From Syntrophobacteraceae bacterium (GTDB lineage: Bacteria; Desulfobacterota; Syntrophobacteria; Syntrophobacterales; Syntrophobacteraceae): 32,155 bases of DNA. The stretch covers positions 1-32,155 of the forward strand of contig JALOPI010000042.1 of NCBI GenBank assembly GCA_025453975.1, read 5' to 3'. Below, piece by piece: positions 24,950 to 32,155 of this stretch (position 1 is the first letter of the stretch; every line of letters starts with the position of its first letter). A model generated the notes under the pieces. The model worked only from the letters and a program-made list of their open reading frames with translations. It made no database searches and had not been told where the DNA came from. Made by a program: the position numbers and the translations under genes.

Positions 24950-26023
24950 ATGACGGATGAAATGCGGTTGCGCGAATTCGGTCGGCTGATCTGTGCCGTG
25001 GCGGCCGGGAAGCCGATGACCCGGGCGGAGTCTTGCGAGGCCTACAGGCAGGTCATCCTGAATGAACAGCCTGAGCTGCAGCAGGGGGCGTTCCTCATGG
25101 CGCACATCACCCGGGGACCAACCACCGAGGAGCTCTCGGGTGCCTGGGACGCGCTGGACCGCCATGACACCGCCAAGATCCGGGCGCGGCTCCAGGGAAC
25201 CGTGTGTGACATCGTGGGTACGGGGTCCGATCCCTTGAAGACCGTCAACTGCTCGACGCCGGCGTCCCTCATCGCGGCCGGCTGCGGGCTGTCCGTGGCC
25301 AAGAAGGGAGCACGCCTGGTGACCGGGGTTTCGGGAGCTTCTGACATTTTCGAGATTTTCGGCGTGGACCTCGGGTCGCCTCTTTCAAACGCCGAAGCCT
25401 GCCTCCAGAAGCACGGCTTCTGCTATCTCCCCGGTGAAGCCTTCCTCCAGTCCGGATGGGCCCGGCTCATCCAGTCCATGCGGTTCACCTCGGCCTTCAA
25501 CATCATCGGCCCTCTCACCCGCCCCTGCGAGGAGACGAACCGCATCGTCATCGGGGCCTACTCGCCCCAGGTCTGCGACCAGCTCATCGCCGTCCTTGCC
25601 GAGATCGGCATGGAGGGGGCCCTGGCCCCTTTCGGCATGGCCGACGGCATGGACCGGGAGCTTGGGATGGACGAGTTTTCGCTGGCAGGTCCAACCCGTG
25701 TGACGGAGCTTCGACATGGCAAGGTCGAGACCTACGAGGTGGCGCCCGAGGACTTCGGGGTGAAGCGCGTGGCCTTCGAGCAGATCGCCAGCCGCGGTAC
25801 GGCGCGGGAGAACGCGGAGGCCATCATGGAAGTGCTCCGGGGACGCTGCGAGACTCCCCTGGCGGATTTCTTCTGCATCAACGCCGCCGCGGCCCTCTGG
25901 ATTGCGGATCATTCGAGGGACCTGGCCCAGGGCATGGATCTGGCCCGTTCGGCCCTGGCGTCGGGAAAGGCTCTCGGGAAGCTGGAGCAACTGCTCGAGC
26001 TTCAGGGGAAGCCGCCGGCCTGA
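24950..26023 (+). CDS. TrpD-like phosphoribosyltransferase (divergent anthranilate phosphoribosyltransferase family)
   Basis: A 357-aa protein of the glycosyltransferase family 3/TrpD fold. An N-terminal helical domain (residues 1-70, PMTRAESCEAYRQVI) precedes the PRPP-binding motif, which reads GTGSDPLKTVNCST (90-103) where TrpD has GTGGD...TFNIST. The next motif is KKGARLVTGVSGASD (118-132), where TrpD has KHGNR.S...SGSAD. Fold and PRPP binding are probably retained, but the changed Gly, the HGNR loop and the absence of other trp genes argue against tryptophan synthesis, as in TrpD2/YbiB proteins. The start is the ATG at 24950 with AGAGGG upstream; the in-frame GTG at 24920 lacks support. 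Confidence 0.8.
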   Translation: MTDEMRLREFGRLICAVAAGKPMTRAESCEAYRQVILNEQPELQQGAFLMAHITRGPTTEELSGAWDALDRHDTAKIRARLQGTVCDIVGTGSDPLKTVNCSTPASLIAAGCGLSVAKKGARLVTGVSGASDIFEIFGVDLGSPLSNAEACLQKHGFCYLPGEAFLQSGWARLIQSMRFTSAFNIIGPLTRPCEETNRIVIGAYSPQVCDQLIAVLAEIGMEGALAPFGMADGMDRELGMDEFSLAGPTRVTELRHGKVETYEVAPEDFGVKRVAFEQIASRGTARENAEAIMEVLRGRCETPLADFFCINAAAALWIADHSRDLAQGMDLARSALASGKALGKLEQLLELQGKPPA

Positions 26024-26131
26024 GGGGATGATGATTTCCCTCGGAGACGCGGAAGCGCGGAACGGACTCTCCAGTGATCATCACGGGAGCCGGTGTGTGC
26101 TCTTGGCCTCAACGCAGCGGGGCTGAATCCG

Positions 26132-27226
26132 ATGGGACGCGTGAAGGTTTATCCGATTTTTCTTCCCCAGTGGGGCTGCCCCCATCGTTGTGTTTACTGT
26201 AACCAACGGGCGAGCACTTCCGGGGCTGTGGACCTTTGGGCCCGGGAGGGTGGACTGGCCTGCGTCGAAGACCGGATCGACGGCCTGGCCCGTGAGGCGG
26301 GGACTCGGGAAGCCCCCGGTGAGCTGGCCTTCTACGGGGGGACGTTCACGGCCTTGCCCGTGCAATGGATCGAGAAGCTGCTCCATCGAGCCGGCGGGTA
26401 TGTGGACGGCGGCCTGTTTTCGGGAATCCGATTCTCGACGCGGCCCGACGCCCTCCCGAAGCACATCTGCGATCTGCTTCCCCGTTATCCGATCCGTACC
26501 GTCGAGCTCGGCGTGCAGAGTCTCTCAAACGAGGTGCTCCGCAGGAGTCGGCGGGGGTATGGGGCCGGCGATGTGGCGGGCGCCGTCCTGCGAGTCCGCG
26601 AGAGGGGATGGAAATTGGGGCTGCAGCTCATGTCGGGGCTGCCGGGGGATAGCAGGGAACGATTTCTGGGCTCGGTGCGGGATGCCATCGGCCTGGCCCC
26701 CGATTTCGTCAGGATTTATCCGACCCTGGTGCTCAGGGATACCAGGCTCGCCCATTGGCAGTCCTCGGGGAGTTATGCTCCGTTGACCCTGGAGGAAGCC
26801 GTGGAATGGTCCGCTGCCGCCCTGGAGATGTTTCAATCCAGCGGAATTCCCATCGTCCGGATGGGTCTCCACCCGGACCCCGAGCTGCTGAAGCCGGGAG
26901 TGATTCTGGGAGGCCCTTTTCACCCGGCCTTTGGATACCTGGTGAAGGTCCGCTGGTGGCGGGATCGGGTTGACCGCTGGTGTGCGGAGCGGGACGGGGT
27001 CCACCATGGGAGGCACGTGATCCTGAAGGCGGCGCGCGAGGTGGTGAGCGAATTGCTGGGACCGTCTCGTGAGAATCTGTCCCACTGGCGGGCTCGATGG
27101 GGGTGGGCTCATGTGCTGGTCGAGCCAATGGCCGACTGGCCGTCGAGCCGGTTCGAGGTGTGCATGTTAACGCGGGATGCCGGGGCGGCTCACATTGGAA
27201 TCCCGCAGGCCGGTGAAGCGAGGTGA
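26132..27226 (+). CDS. Elp3-like radical SAM protein
   Basis: 364 aa. The radical SAM cluster motif is CPHRCVYC (C16, C20, C23), close to the N terminus, with SAM-binding features in LAFYGGTFTALP and VELGVQSLSNEVL and a downstream barrel GLQLMSGLPGDS. These match the radical SAM domain of Elp3-like proteins (COG1243), but there is no GNAT acetyltransferase domain, so it is not a full Elp3. Its reaction is unknown. The start is uncertain: 26132 (MGRVKVYPIF) gives the family-like N terminus, while a GTG at 26093 with GGGAG nearby adds 13 residues. The stop is 4 bp before the era start, and the era SD overlaps it. Confidence 0.85.
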   Translation: MGRVKVYPIFLPQWGCPHRCVYCNQRASTSGAVDLWAREGGLACVEDRIDGLAREAGTREAPGELAFYGGTFTALPVQWIEKLLHRAGGYVDGGLFSGIRFSTRPDALPKHICDLLPRYPIRTVELGVQSLSNEVLRRSRRGYGAGDVAGAVLRVRERGWKLGLQLMSGLPGDSRERFLGSVRDAIGLAPDFVRIYPTLVLRDTRLAHWQSSGSYAPLTLEEAVEWSAAALEMFQSSGIPIVRMGLHPDPELLKPGVILGGPFHPAFGYLVKVRWWRDRVDRWCAERDGVHHGRHVILKAAREVVSELLGPSRENLSHWRARWGWAHVLVEPMADWPSSRFEVCMLTRDAGAAHIGIPQAGEAR

Positions 27227-27230
27227 CTCC

Positions 27231-28151
27231 ATGAAGACCGCTGATGGGCAAACACCATTCAAATCGGGATACGTGGCCCTGGTTGGGGCTCCCAATGTGG
27301 GGAAGTCCACCCTTCTCAATCAGCTCCTCAAGGAAAAGATCTCCATCACGGCGCCCAAACCGCAGACCACTCGAAACCGGATTTCGGGTATCCTCAATCG
27401 GCCCGACTGCCAGATCATCCTCATGGACACTCCCGGGATACACAAAGCTCGGGACCCGTTCAACAAGATCATGGTCGACACGGCCCTGGGGACCTTGGGC
27501 GAGGTGGACATCATCTGCGTGATCATCGACGCCGCGTCGGGGAGCCGCGAGATCGACGAGATGATCCGTGAAAGGCTGGCAGGGCTCAACACTCCACTGG
27601 TGCTTCTCCTCAACAAGGTGGACCTGGTCCGGAACAAGGGCGATCTGCTTCCAATGCTCCAGGAGCTTGGAGAGAAGTGGGACTGTCACGCCATCATCCC
27701 CATTTGTGCCCTGAGTGGAGACGGGGTCGACCTGCTGCTGGACGAGCTCATGGCTCTGCTGCCCGAGGGGCCGCGGTATTTTCCCGAGGATTATCTCACG
27801 GATCAGCCTGAACGCTTTCTGGTGGCCGAGCTGGTGCGGGAGAAGATCTTTCGCCTGGTGCACCAGGAAATCCCTTATGCCGTGGCTGTCACCGTGGATC
27901 GGTTCAGCGAGGACGCAGAGCGGCGCCGCATCGAGATCGAGGCAACGATTCACGTGGAGCGGGATTCTCAGAAGGGGATCATCATCGGGAAGAACGGGCA
28001 GATGCTCAAGGAGATCGGAAAGCAGGCCCGCCTCGACATCGAGGCGCTCCTGGGCTGCCATGTTTTCCTGGGCCTTTACGTCCGCGTCCAGAAGAACTGG
28101 AGGAAGGATCCCAGGGCGAGGGCGGATTTCGGGTATCGGCCTCAGGGGTGA
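27231..28151 (+). CDS. era: GTPase Era
   Basis: A 306-aa essential GTPase for 30S ribosome assembly that binds the 3' end of 16S rRNA. G1 is GAPNVGKST (19-27), the switch region PKPQTTRNR, G3 DTPGIH and G4 NKVD. The C-terminal KH domain contains IIIGKNGQMLKEIGKQAR and ends VQKNWRKDPR. The length is typical (about 300 aa). The ATG at 27231 has GAGGTGA just upstream, overlapping the radical SAM stop; an earlier in-frame start at 27177 lies inside that gene. It is co-transcribed with the radical SAM gene and the BaiN-like gene. Confidence 0.96.
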   Translation: MKTADGQTPFKSGYVALVGAPNVGKSTLLNQLLKEKISITAPKPQTTRNRISGILNRPDCQIILMDTPGIHKARDPFNKIMVDTALGTLGEVDIICVIIDAASGSREIDEMIRERLAGLNTPLVLLLNKVDLVRNKGDLLPMLQELGEKWDCHAIIPICALSGDGVDLLLDELMALLPEGPRYFPEDYLTDQPERFLVAELVREKIFRLVHQEIPYAVAVTVDRFSEDAERRRIEIEATIHVERDSQKGIIIGKNGQMLKEIGKQARLDIEALLGCHVFLGLYVRVQKNWRKDPRARADFGYRPQG

Positions 28152-28163
28152 GCCAGGAACGAA

Positions 28164-29345
28164 ATGACAACGGACGTCATCATCGTCGGCGCGGGGGCAT
28201 CGGGCCTCCTGTGCGCCATGGAGGCCGGGCGCCGGGGGCGGTCGGTGCTGGTCCTCGACCACTCGATGGAGATCGGAAGAAAGATCCTGGTTTCCGGGGG
28301 CGGGCGCTGCAACTTCACCAACCGAAGCGTCTCCAGGGACCACTACATCTGCGGGATTCCTGATTTCCCGGTATCCGCGCTTTCGCGCTACACTTCGGAA
28401 GACTTCACGGCTCTCCTGGACCAGCACGGCATCGGCTACCACGAGAAGGAGGCCGGGCAGCTCTTCTGTGACGACAGCTCCCGCCGGATCGTCGACATGC
28501 TGAAGCTCGAGTGTGACAGGGCTTCCGTCAGATTCCTCCTGGACTGCAAGATTCTGGAGGTTCGCAGGCTGGATGGCGTCAGGGGCCCGAGGTTCTCCGT
28601 CGCCGCCGATCTCGGCTCCTTCGAATCCTCGTCTCTGGTCATCGCCACGGGAGGTCTGTCCTGGCCGGGACTGGGAGCGACGAGCTTCGGCCAGAAGCTC
28701 GCCAGAGGTTTTGGAATTCGGGTTACCCCCCTGCGTCCGGGACTGACCCCGCTGAAGTTCAGCCGGGAGGACGCCGAGCATTATTCCCAGCTCAGCGGCA
28801 TCTCCGTCCCGGCTGCGGTGAGCTGCGGCGGGACCCGCTTCGAGGGGTTCATCCTCTTCACCCACAGGGGCCTCAGCGGGCCGGCGGTGCTCCAGCTCTC
28901 CTCCTATTGGGACGGGAAATCGCCCATTGAGGTCGATCTTCTGCCCCGGATCGACGTCCTCTCGATCCTTTCGTCAAAACGCGGCAGCAGGATGCATCTC
29001 CACACCCTGCTCGGCCGCCTCCTGCCGGACCGGCTGGCCAAGCTCTGGTGCCGCCTCTCGTGCCACTCCCGGCCTCTCAACCAGTGCTCCGCCCGCGATC
29101 TCGAGGAGGCGTCCCATCGCCTGCATCACTGGGAGATCCGGCCCGGCGGCACCGAAGGATTCAACAAGGCGGAAGTGACGCGGGGAGGGGTCGACACGAG
29201 GGAATTGTCGTCCAGGACCATGGAATGCAATAAGGTTCCAGGGCTATACTTCACGGGCGAGGTTACCGACGTCACGGGGCAGCTGGGCGGGTACAATCTC
29301 CATTGGGCGTGGGCTTCGGGCCATGCCGCCGGGGAGGTCGCCTGA
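28164..29345 (+). CDS. BaiN/HI0933-family FAD-dependent oxidoreductase
   Basis: A 393-aa flavoprotein. The N-terminal dinucleotide fold is VIIVGAGASGLLCAMEAGRRG, followed by the family hallmark VSGGGRCNFTN, a second conserved segment VIATGGLSWPGLGATSFG, and a C-terminal FAD-contacting motif PGLYFTGEVTDVTGQLGGYN. Family members are poorly characterised; BaiN acts on bile acids and others are only assumed reductases. The length is typical. It starts 12 bp after era and is probably the last gene of this transcript, with its stop in the arm of a small hairpin opposite the chelatase gene. Confidence 0.92.
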   Translation: MTTDVIIVGAGASGLLCAMEAGRRGRSVLVLDHSMEIGRKILVSGGGRCNFTNRSVSRDHYICGIPDFPVSALSRYTSEDFTALLDQHGIGYHEKEAGQLFCDDSSRRIVDMLKLECDRASVRFLLDCKILEVRRLDGVRGPRFSVAADLGSFESSSLVIATGGLSWPGLGATSFGQKLARGFGIRVTPLRPGLTPLKFSREDAEHYSQLSGISVPAAVSCGGTRFEGFILFTHRGLSGPAVLQLSSYWDGKSPIEVDLLPRIDVLSILSSKRGSRMHLHTLLGRLLPDRLAKLWCRLSCHSRPLNQCSARDLEEASHRLHHWEIRPGGTEGFNKAEVTRGGVDTRELSSRTMECNKVPGLYFTGEVTDVTGQLGGYNLHWAWASGHAAGEVA

Positions 29346-29360
29346 CGGGGTCGGCCGTCA
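29343..29360. terminator. hairpin formed by the two convergent stop codons
   Basis: TGACGG (29343-29348), loop GGTCGG, CCGTCA (29355-29360). The TGA of the left arm is the stop of the plus-strand BaiN-like gene; the TCA of the right arm is the stop of the minus-strand chelatase gene. The 6-bp GC-rich stem is the only structure in the 12-bp gap and has no T-tract. Confidence 0.45.
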
Positions 29361-31283
29361 CTTCCGGTACAGCTGGTCCATGGTGAGATAGGTGCCGGCC
29401 ATGCGCTGGGTGATCTCGTAGCCATAGCCGACGGACATGGGATTGAATTCGGTATCCACCAGGATGGCTTGAATTCCCTGTCGCCTGACTTCCTCGGCAG
29501 CCCGGAGGGCTTCCTCGAGGGGGTCCCCGCCATAGCAGCTGACGTTGGGGCGCCCATCGGAGAAGATGAGCATGACCGGCAGGGTCTCCGGGTTCTTGCG
29601 CTTCTCCTGGGTCAGCAGTCGGATTCCCAGGTCCAGCCCGGCCGCAAGGGGCGTTCTCCCGCCGACGGGAAGCCGTTCGATGCCTTGCACGGCGTCGCGT
29701 ATGTTCTGACTCAGGGGCAGGATCAGCTCGGCGCCGGTGTGCCGGAACGTGATGATCCCCAGTTTGTCCCGCCGAATGTACAGGTCCTGAAACAGAGCTT
29801 CGATGATCCCCTTGGTCACGGACATGCGATCATTGGTGCGCATGGAAGCGCTCGAGTCCACGATCATCATGAGGGAAAGCCCCGTTTTGCGGGAGCGCTT
29901 CCGAAGCCGGAGATCCTCGGCCAGGATGCGCAGAGTGACGCGCCGATCCGCATCTGGCTGGCGGGGTGCCGCGGCGCGCAGGGTCGCGATGATGGAGAGG
30001 TCCTGGATGGGGTCTCCAGCCCTGGGAAGGCGGCTTCCGTGGACGGCGCCGCCCCGCTGAGGGTCTGGAACCACGAACCTTTTCCCGGGGTGTGATCCGG
30101 CCATGATCCTGTACCATGGCATGTCCGGGCGCACCATCCGGCTTCCGGCGCAAAGGTGAGTGACCGCATCCACGGGGGACTGGTAGACTCTTGCCGTGGC
30201 GGAGATCCTGGGCGGGTTCTGATGAATGGGAGACCATTCCTCCTGGGCGCCTTCAATGGAGGAAGACTGGCTCAGAATTTCCTGAAGCTTGTCCTCGTTC
30301 AGCTCGGCTTTTCGCAGCGGGGATTTCCTGATCCGGTGGGGAAGGGCCAGCCGCGCAGCCAGCTGAAGGTCCTCCGAAGTCACACGGAGCCGTCCCTCGA
30401 GGGCTGTGTTGGCCCGGGCCGTCTTCATCATCACGATGTCCGCCCGGTGACCGTCGGTTTCCATGGCCATGGCCAGCTTGGCCGCCGTCTCCAGAATGGC
30501 TTCGCTGAAGGTCACCCGCGCCAGGGAGCCCTTGGCCGTCACCAGGCCCCGCGCCAGCTCGGCGTCCCTGGACGCCCAGGAAGCCCGGAACCCGTTGGGG
30601 TCCTGCTCGAAGCTCAGGCGCCGCTTGATGATTTCCACCCGCTCGGGAATCGAATGGATCCCCTCGATATTCACCGAGAGGCCGAAGCGGTCCAGCAGCT
30701 GGGGGCGCAGGTCCCCCTCCTCCGGGTTCATGGTGCCCACCAGCACGAAACGGCTGGCATGGGAGAAGCTGATGCCTTCCCGCTCCACCAGGTTGCGGCC
30801 CGAGGCCGCCGCGTCGAGAAAGAGGTCCACGATCTGATCGTTGAGCAGGTTCACTTCGTCGACGTACAGGATGCCCCTGTGGGCTTCGGCCAGCAGACCG
30901 GGCTCGAAGGCTTTCTGACCGCTCTTGAGCGCCTTTTCGATGTCGATGGTTCCCAGGAGCCGATCCTCGGTGGTGCCGATGGGAAGATTGACCAGCCGAA
31001 TGCTGCGCTCCATCACCTGGAGGGGCTGGGCGCTTCGGCGTCGTTCTTCGCAGTAGGGGCAGAAGCCGTCGACGTTATCGGGGTCGCACTGGAAGGGGCA
31101 GCCCGAAACGACCCGTATGGTGGGCAGGAGATCGATGAGGGCGCGGACCCCCGTGGACTTGGCCGTGCCACGCTCGCCCTTGATGAGGACGCCGCCGATG
31201 GATGGATCGATCACGTTGAGAAGCAGGGCGCGTTTCATCAGATCCTGGCCGACGAGGGCTGAGAAGGGAAAGTGCTCGATCAT
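29358..31283 (-). CDS. Mg/Co-chelatase-type AAA+ ATPase fused to a VWA domain (ChlI-ChlD-like)
   Basis: 641 aa. The N-terminal AAA+ domain has Walker [11 protein letters not shown] (35-44), an inserted four-cysteine motif (C62, C66, C75, C78) seen in putative cobaltochelatase I/D proteins, and Walker B ILYVDEVN (D142-E143). The C-terminal von Willebrand A domain carries the MIDAS motif DSSAS near residue 474. Such fusions act with a large H/CobN subunit to insert Mg or Co into tetrapyrroles, but no such subunit or cobalamin gene is in the window. The ATG at 31283 is used; its AGGAG is 12-13 nt upstream, rather far. Upstream in-frame sequence is repeat-derived (NPKPETRN). The gene diverges from the PPC gene. 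Confidence 0.87.
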   Translation of the reverse strand: MIEHFPFSALVGQDLMKRALLLNVIDPSIGGVLIKGERGTAKSTGVRALIDLLPTIRVVSGCPFQCDPDNVDGFCPYCEERRRSAQPLQVMERSIRLVNLPIGTTEDRLLGTIDIEKALKSGQKAFEPGLLAEAHRGILYVDEVNLLNDQIVDLFLDAAASGRNLVEREGISFSHASRFVLVGTMNPEEGDLRPQLLDRFGLSVNIEGIHSIPERVEIIKRRLSFEQDPNGFRASWASRDAELARGLVTAKGSLARVTFSEAILETAAKLAMAMETDGHRADIVMMKTARANTALEGRLRVTSEDLQLAARLALPHRIRKSPLRKAELNEDKLQEILSQSSSIEGAQEEWSPIHQNPPRISATARVYQSPVDAVTHLCAGSRMVRPDMPWYRIMAGSHPGKRFVVPDPQRGGAVHGSRLPRAGDPIQDLSIIATLRAAAPRQPDADRRVTLRILAEDLRLRKRSRKTGLSLMMIVDSSASMRTNDRMSVTKGIIEALFQDLYIRRDKLGIITFRHTGAELILPLSQNIRDAVQGIERLPVGGRTPLAAGLDLGIRLLTQEKRKNPETLPVMLIFSDGRPNVSCYGGDPLEEALRAAEEVRRQGIQAILVDTEFNPMSVGYGYEITQRMAGTYLTMDQLYRK

Positions 31284-31313
31284 GTTCGTGGACGTGCTCC
31301 TGTGTGAGTGAAG

Positions 31314-31344
31314 GTTTCTGGTTTCTGGTTTCGGGTTTCTGGTT
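31314..31344. repeat. 7-bp tandem repeat array, about 4 units
   Basis: Units GTTTCTG, GTTTCTG, GTTTCGG, GTTTCTG and a partial GTT. The array lies between the chelatase start codon and the predicted divergent promoters, so it would be transcribed in the chelatase leader. It belongs to the same family as 17561-17600 in the opposite orientation. Confidence 0.85.
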
Positions 31345-31370
31345 GTCCCTTTACGCTTTGGGATCATAAT
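31343..31370 (+). promoter_or_regulatory. promoter for the PPC-domain gene, overlapping a divergent promoter
   Basis: TTGTCC (31343-31348, 4 of 6), a 16-bp spacer and CATAAT (31365-31370, 5 of 6). The -35 uses the last bases of the heptamer array. The -10 overlaps the -10 of the minus-strand promoter. Confidence 0.45.
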
Positions 31371-31391
31371 GAGCTTGGAGCGGGGAGGCAA
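31363..31391 (-). promoter_or_regulatory. promoter for the chelatase gene
   Basis: On the minus strand TTGCCT (31391-31386, 4 of 6), a 17-bp spacer and TATGAT (31368-31363, 5 of 6). The predicted start near 31356 gives a leader of about 70 nt that carries the heptamer array. Confidence 0.5.
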
Positions 31392-31438
31392 GCGTGTTGA
31401 AATGTAGGAGTCAAACGTGATGGAAATGGAGGATTTGG

Positions 31439-31864
31439 ATGCATCGCCAATTCACCAGGGGTAGGCTGTTCATGGGGCGGCTGAGCAGGGGGGACGACCT
31501 GCTGGGCGCTCTCCAGGGGAAATGCAGGGAGCTGAGCGTCATGCAGGGTGAGGTTCGGGCCATCGGTGCGGTTGCCTGTGCGCGGATTGCCTATTACAAC
31601 CAGTCGGAGCGGAAGTATGAGCTCGTTCACTTGAGTCGTCACCTGGAGATCTTATCTTTGACAGGAAATGTGTCCCTGAAGGGGGAAGAAATTTTCCTGC
31701 ATGCGCACGTGGTTCTGGGGGACGAGGAGGGTCGGGCGTTTGGCGGGCACCTCGTCGAGGGGACCGAGGTGTTTGCCTGCGAGCTCACGATTCAGGAATT
31801 GTTGACGGAAGCACCGCTCAGCCGCGGGATGGACGATGAAACGGGTTTGTTCCTGTGGGCATAG
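31439..31864 (+). CDS. PPC/DUF296-domain protein
   Basis: A 141-aa single-domain protein of the plants-and-prokaryotes-conserved (PPC, DUF296) family. The signature is the segment [20 protein letters not shown] followed by [12 protein letters not shown]; in the family the two His residues and the GGHL turn line a metal or ligand pocket of a trimer. Plant relatives carry AT-hooks, but the bacterial form has none, so DNA binding cannot be assumed. GGAGG lies 6 nt before the ATG at 31439. It is probably co-transcribed with the truncated Mth938-like gene 45 bp downstream. Function is unknown. Confidence 0.85.
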   Translation: MHRQFTRGRLFMGRLSRGDDLLGALQGKCRELSVMQGEVRAIGAVACARIAYYNQSERKYELVHLSRHLEILSLTGNVSLKGEEIFLHAHVVLGDEEGRAFGGHLVEGTEVFACELTIQELLTEAPLSRGMDDETGLFLWA

Positions 31865-31909
31865 GGCGGCGGGCAGGTTCGGGGGATTCTGCAGCGGATG
31901 GGGTCTGAA

Positions 31910-32155
31910 ATGATTGAGCACTTTCGTTTTGGCAGCATGACCATTGACGGTCGTCAGTACCAGAGCGATCTGAAGATCGTCGAGGGGAAGGTGGTTCCCA
32001 ACTGGTGGCGCCGGGAAGGGCACTGGGCCGATGTCATGGACATGCAGGACATTCTCGACGCGCGCCCGGACATACTGGTGGTGGGTATGGGCTCGCCCGG
32101 CCGGTTGAATGTCGCCGAAGAGCTGAGGCAGGTCCTTGCCGAGCGGAGCATCCGG
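31910..32155 (+). CDS. Mth938-like (DUF498) domain protein, truncated by the window end
   Basis: 82 codons are present and the frame runs off the right edge, so the 3' end is missing. The sequence MIEHFRFGSMTIDGRQY, then VVPNWWRREGH and PDILVVGMGSPG, matches the Mth938/DUF498 family, related to the mitochondrial complex I assembly factor NDUFAF3. Full-length bacterial members are about 120 aa. The ATG at 31910 has a G-run 6 nt upstream; an in-frame ATG at 31898 is an alternative. The adjacent PPC gene on the same strand suggests an operon, but neither has a known role. Confidence 0.8.
   Translation, partial: MIEHFRFGSMTIDGRQYQSDLKIVEGKVVPNWWRREGHWADVMDMQDILDARPDILVVGMGSPGRLNVAEELRQVLAERSIR

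Noticed and set aside
24950..26023. Naming the gene trpD
   Set aside because: Key TrpD residues differ (GTGSD, no HGNR) and no trp genes are adjacent, so only the family is claimed.
26733..28865. A 710-codon open frame on the minus strand over the radical SAM gene, era and the BaiN-like gene
   Set aside because: It spans three recognisable genes on the other strand and has low-complexity composition, so it is a shadow frame.
13047..31344. CRISPR array or insertion sequence as explanation for the repeats
   Set aside because: The units are 7 bp without spacers, and there are no cas genes, transposase or terminal inverted repeats with target duplications.

Overview
This is a GC-rich bacterial chromosomal window of ordinary core and accessory genes. 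I see no insertion sequence, prophage, CRISPR array or origin. A likely source is an anaerobic or microaerophilic Desulfobacterota/deltaproteobacterium (Syntrophobacter-like). That is an inference from the gene content: a large 2-hydroxyacyl-CoA dehydratase-type activase, an orphan HPr/Enzyme I pair, RNase G, a CcoI-like copper ATPase with a SafE-type membrane protein, and PilZ and PPC-domain proteins. Nothing in the sequence fixes the species.

Layout: a minus-strand tRNA-Val(UAC) lies at the left edge. leuA follows on the plus strand and converges with rlmI, and a 90-aa hypothetical gene sits upstream of rlmI with its own promoter, leader hairpin and terminator. A LOG-family nucleotide hydrolase (plus) converges on a minus-strand operon from 10637 down to 4670: a 1021-aa double-ASKHA activase with DUF2229, a separate HgdB-like iron-sulfur protein, and RNase G. 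A second minus-strand group (14586-10810) encodes a zinc-ribbon PilZ protein, a SafE/TauE-type membrane protein and a CcoI-like P-type ATPase. From 14980 to 20752 a plus-strand operon encodes a five-part efflux system: TolC, MacA-like adaptor, MacB-like ATPase and two separate FtsX permeases. It is followed by HPr, Enzyme I and smpB (20955-23732), then a zinc dehydrogenase, a divergent TrpD-like enzyme, an Elp3-like radical SAM protein, era and a BaiN-like flavoprotein (23905-29345). A ChlI/ChlD-type chelatase fusion (minus) diverges from a PPC/DUF296 protein and a truncated Mth938-like gene at the right edge.

The less expected signals are structural. A family of 7-bp tandem repeats (core AACCAG/CTGGTT) occurs at several gene borders. 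One degenerate copy, with a perfect 28-bp palindrome, lies inside the P-type ATPase reading frame, where it codes for a linker. Other signals are a pair of overlapping divergent promoters sharing one -10 segment, interleaved inverted repeats between leuA and rlmI, and opposing stop codons forming the two arms of a hairpin. Protein oddities include a LeuA with an altered active-site motif (DGVK for DGEQ), an HPr without the regulatory serine, and a divergent TrpD homologue with no other trp genes nearby. I did not find a clear undescribed defence or mobile system.
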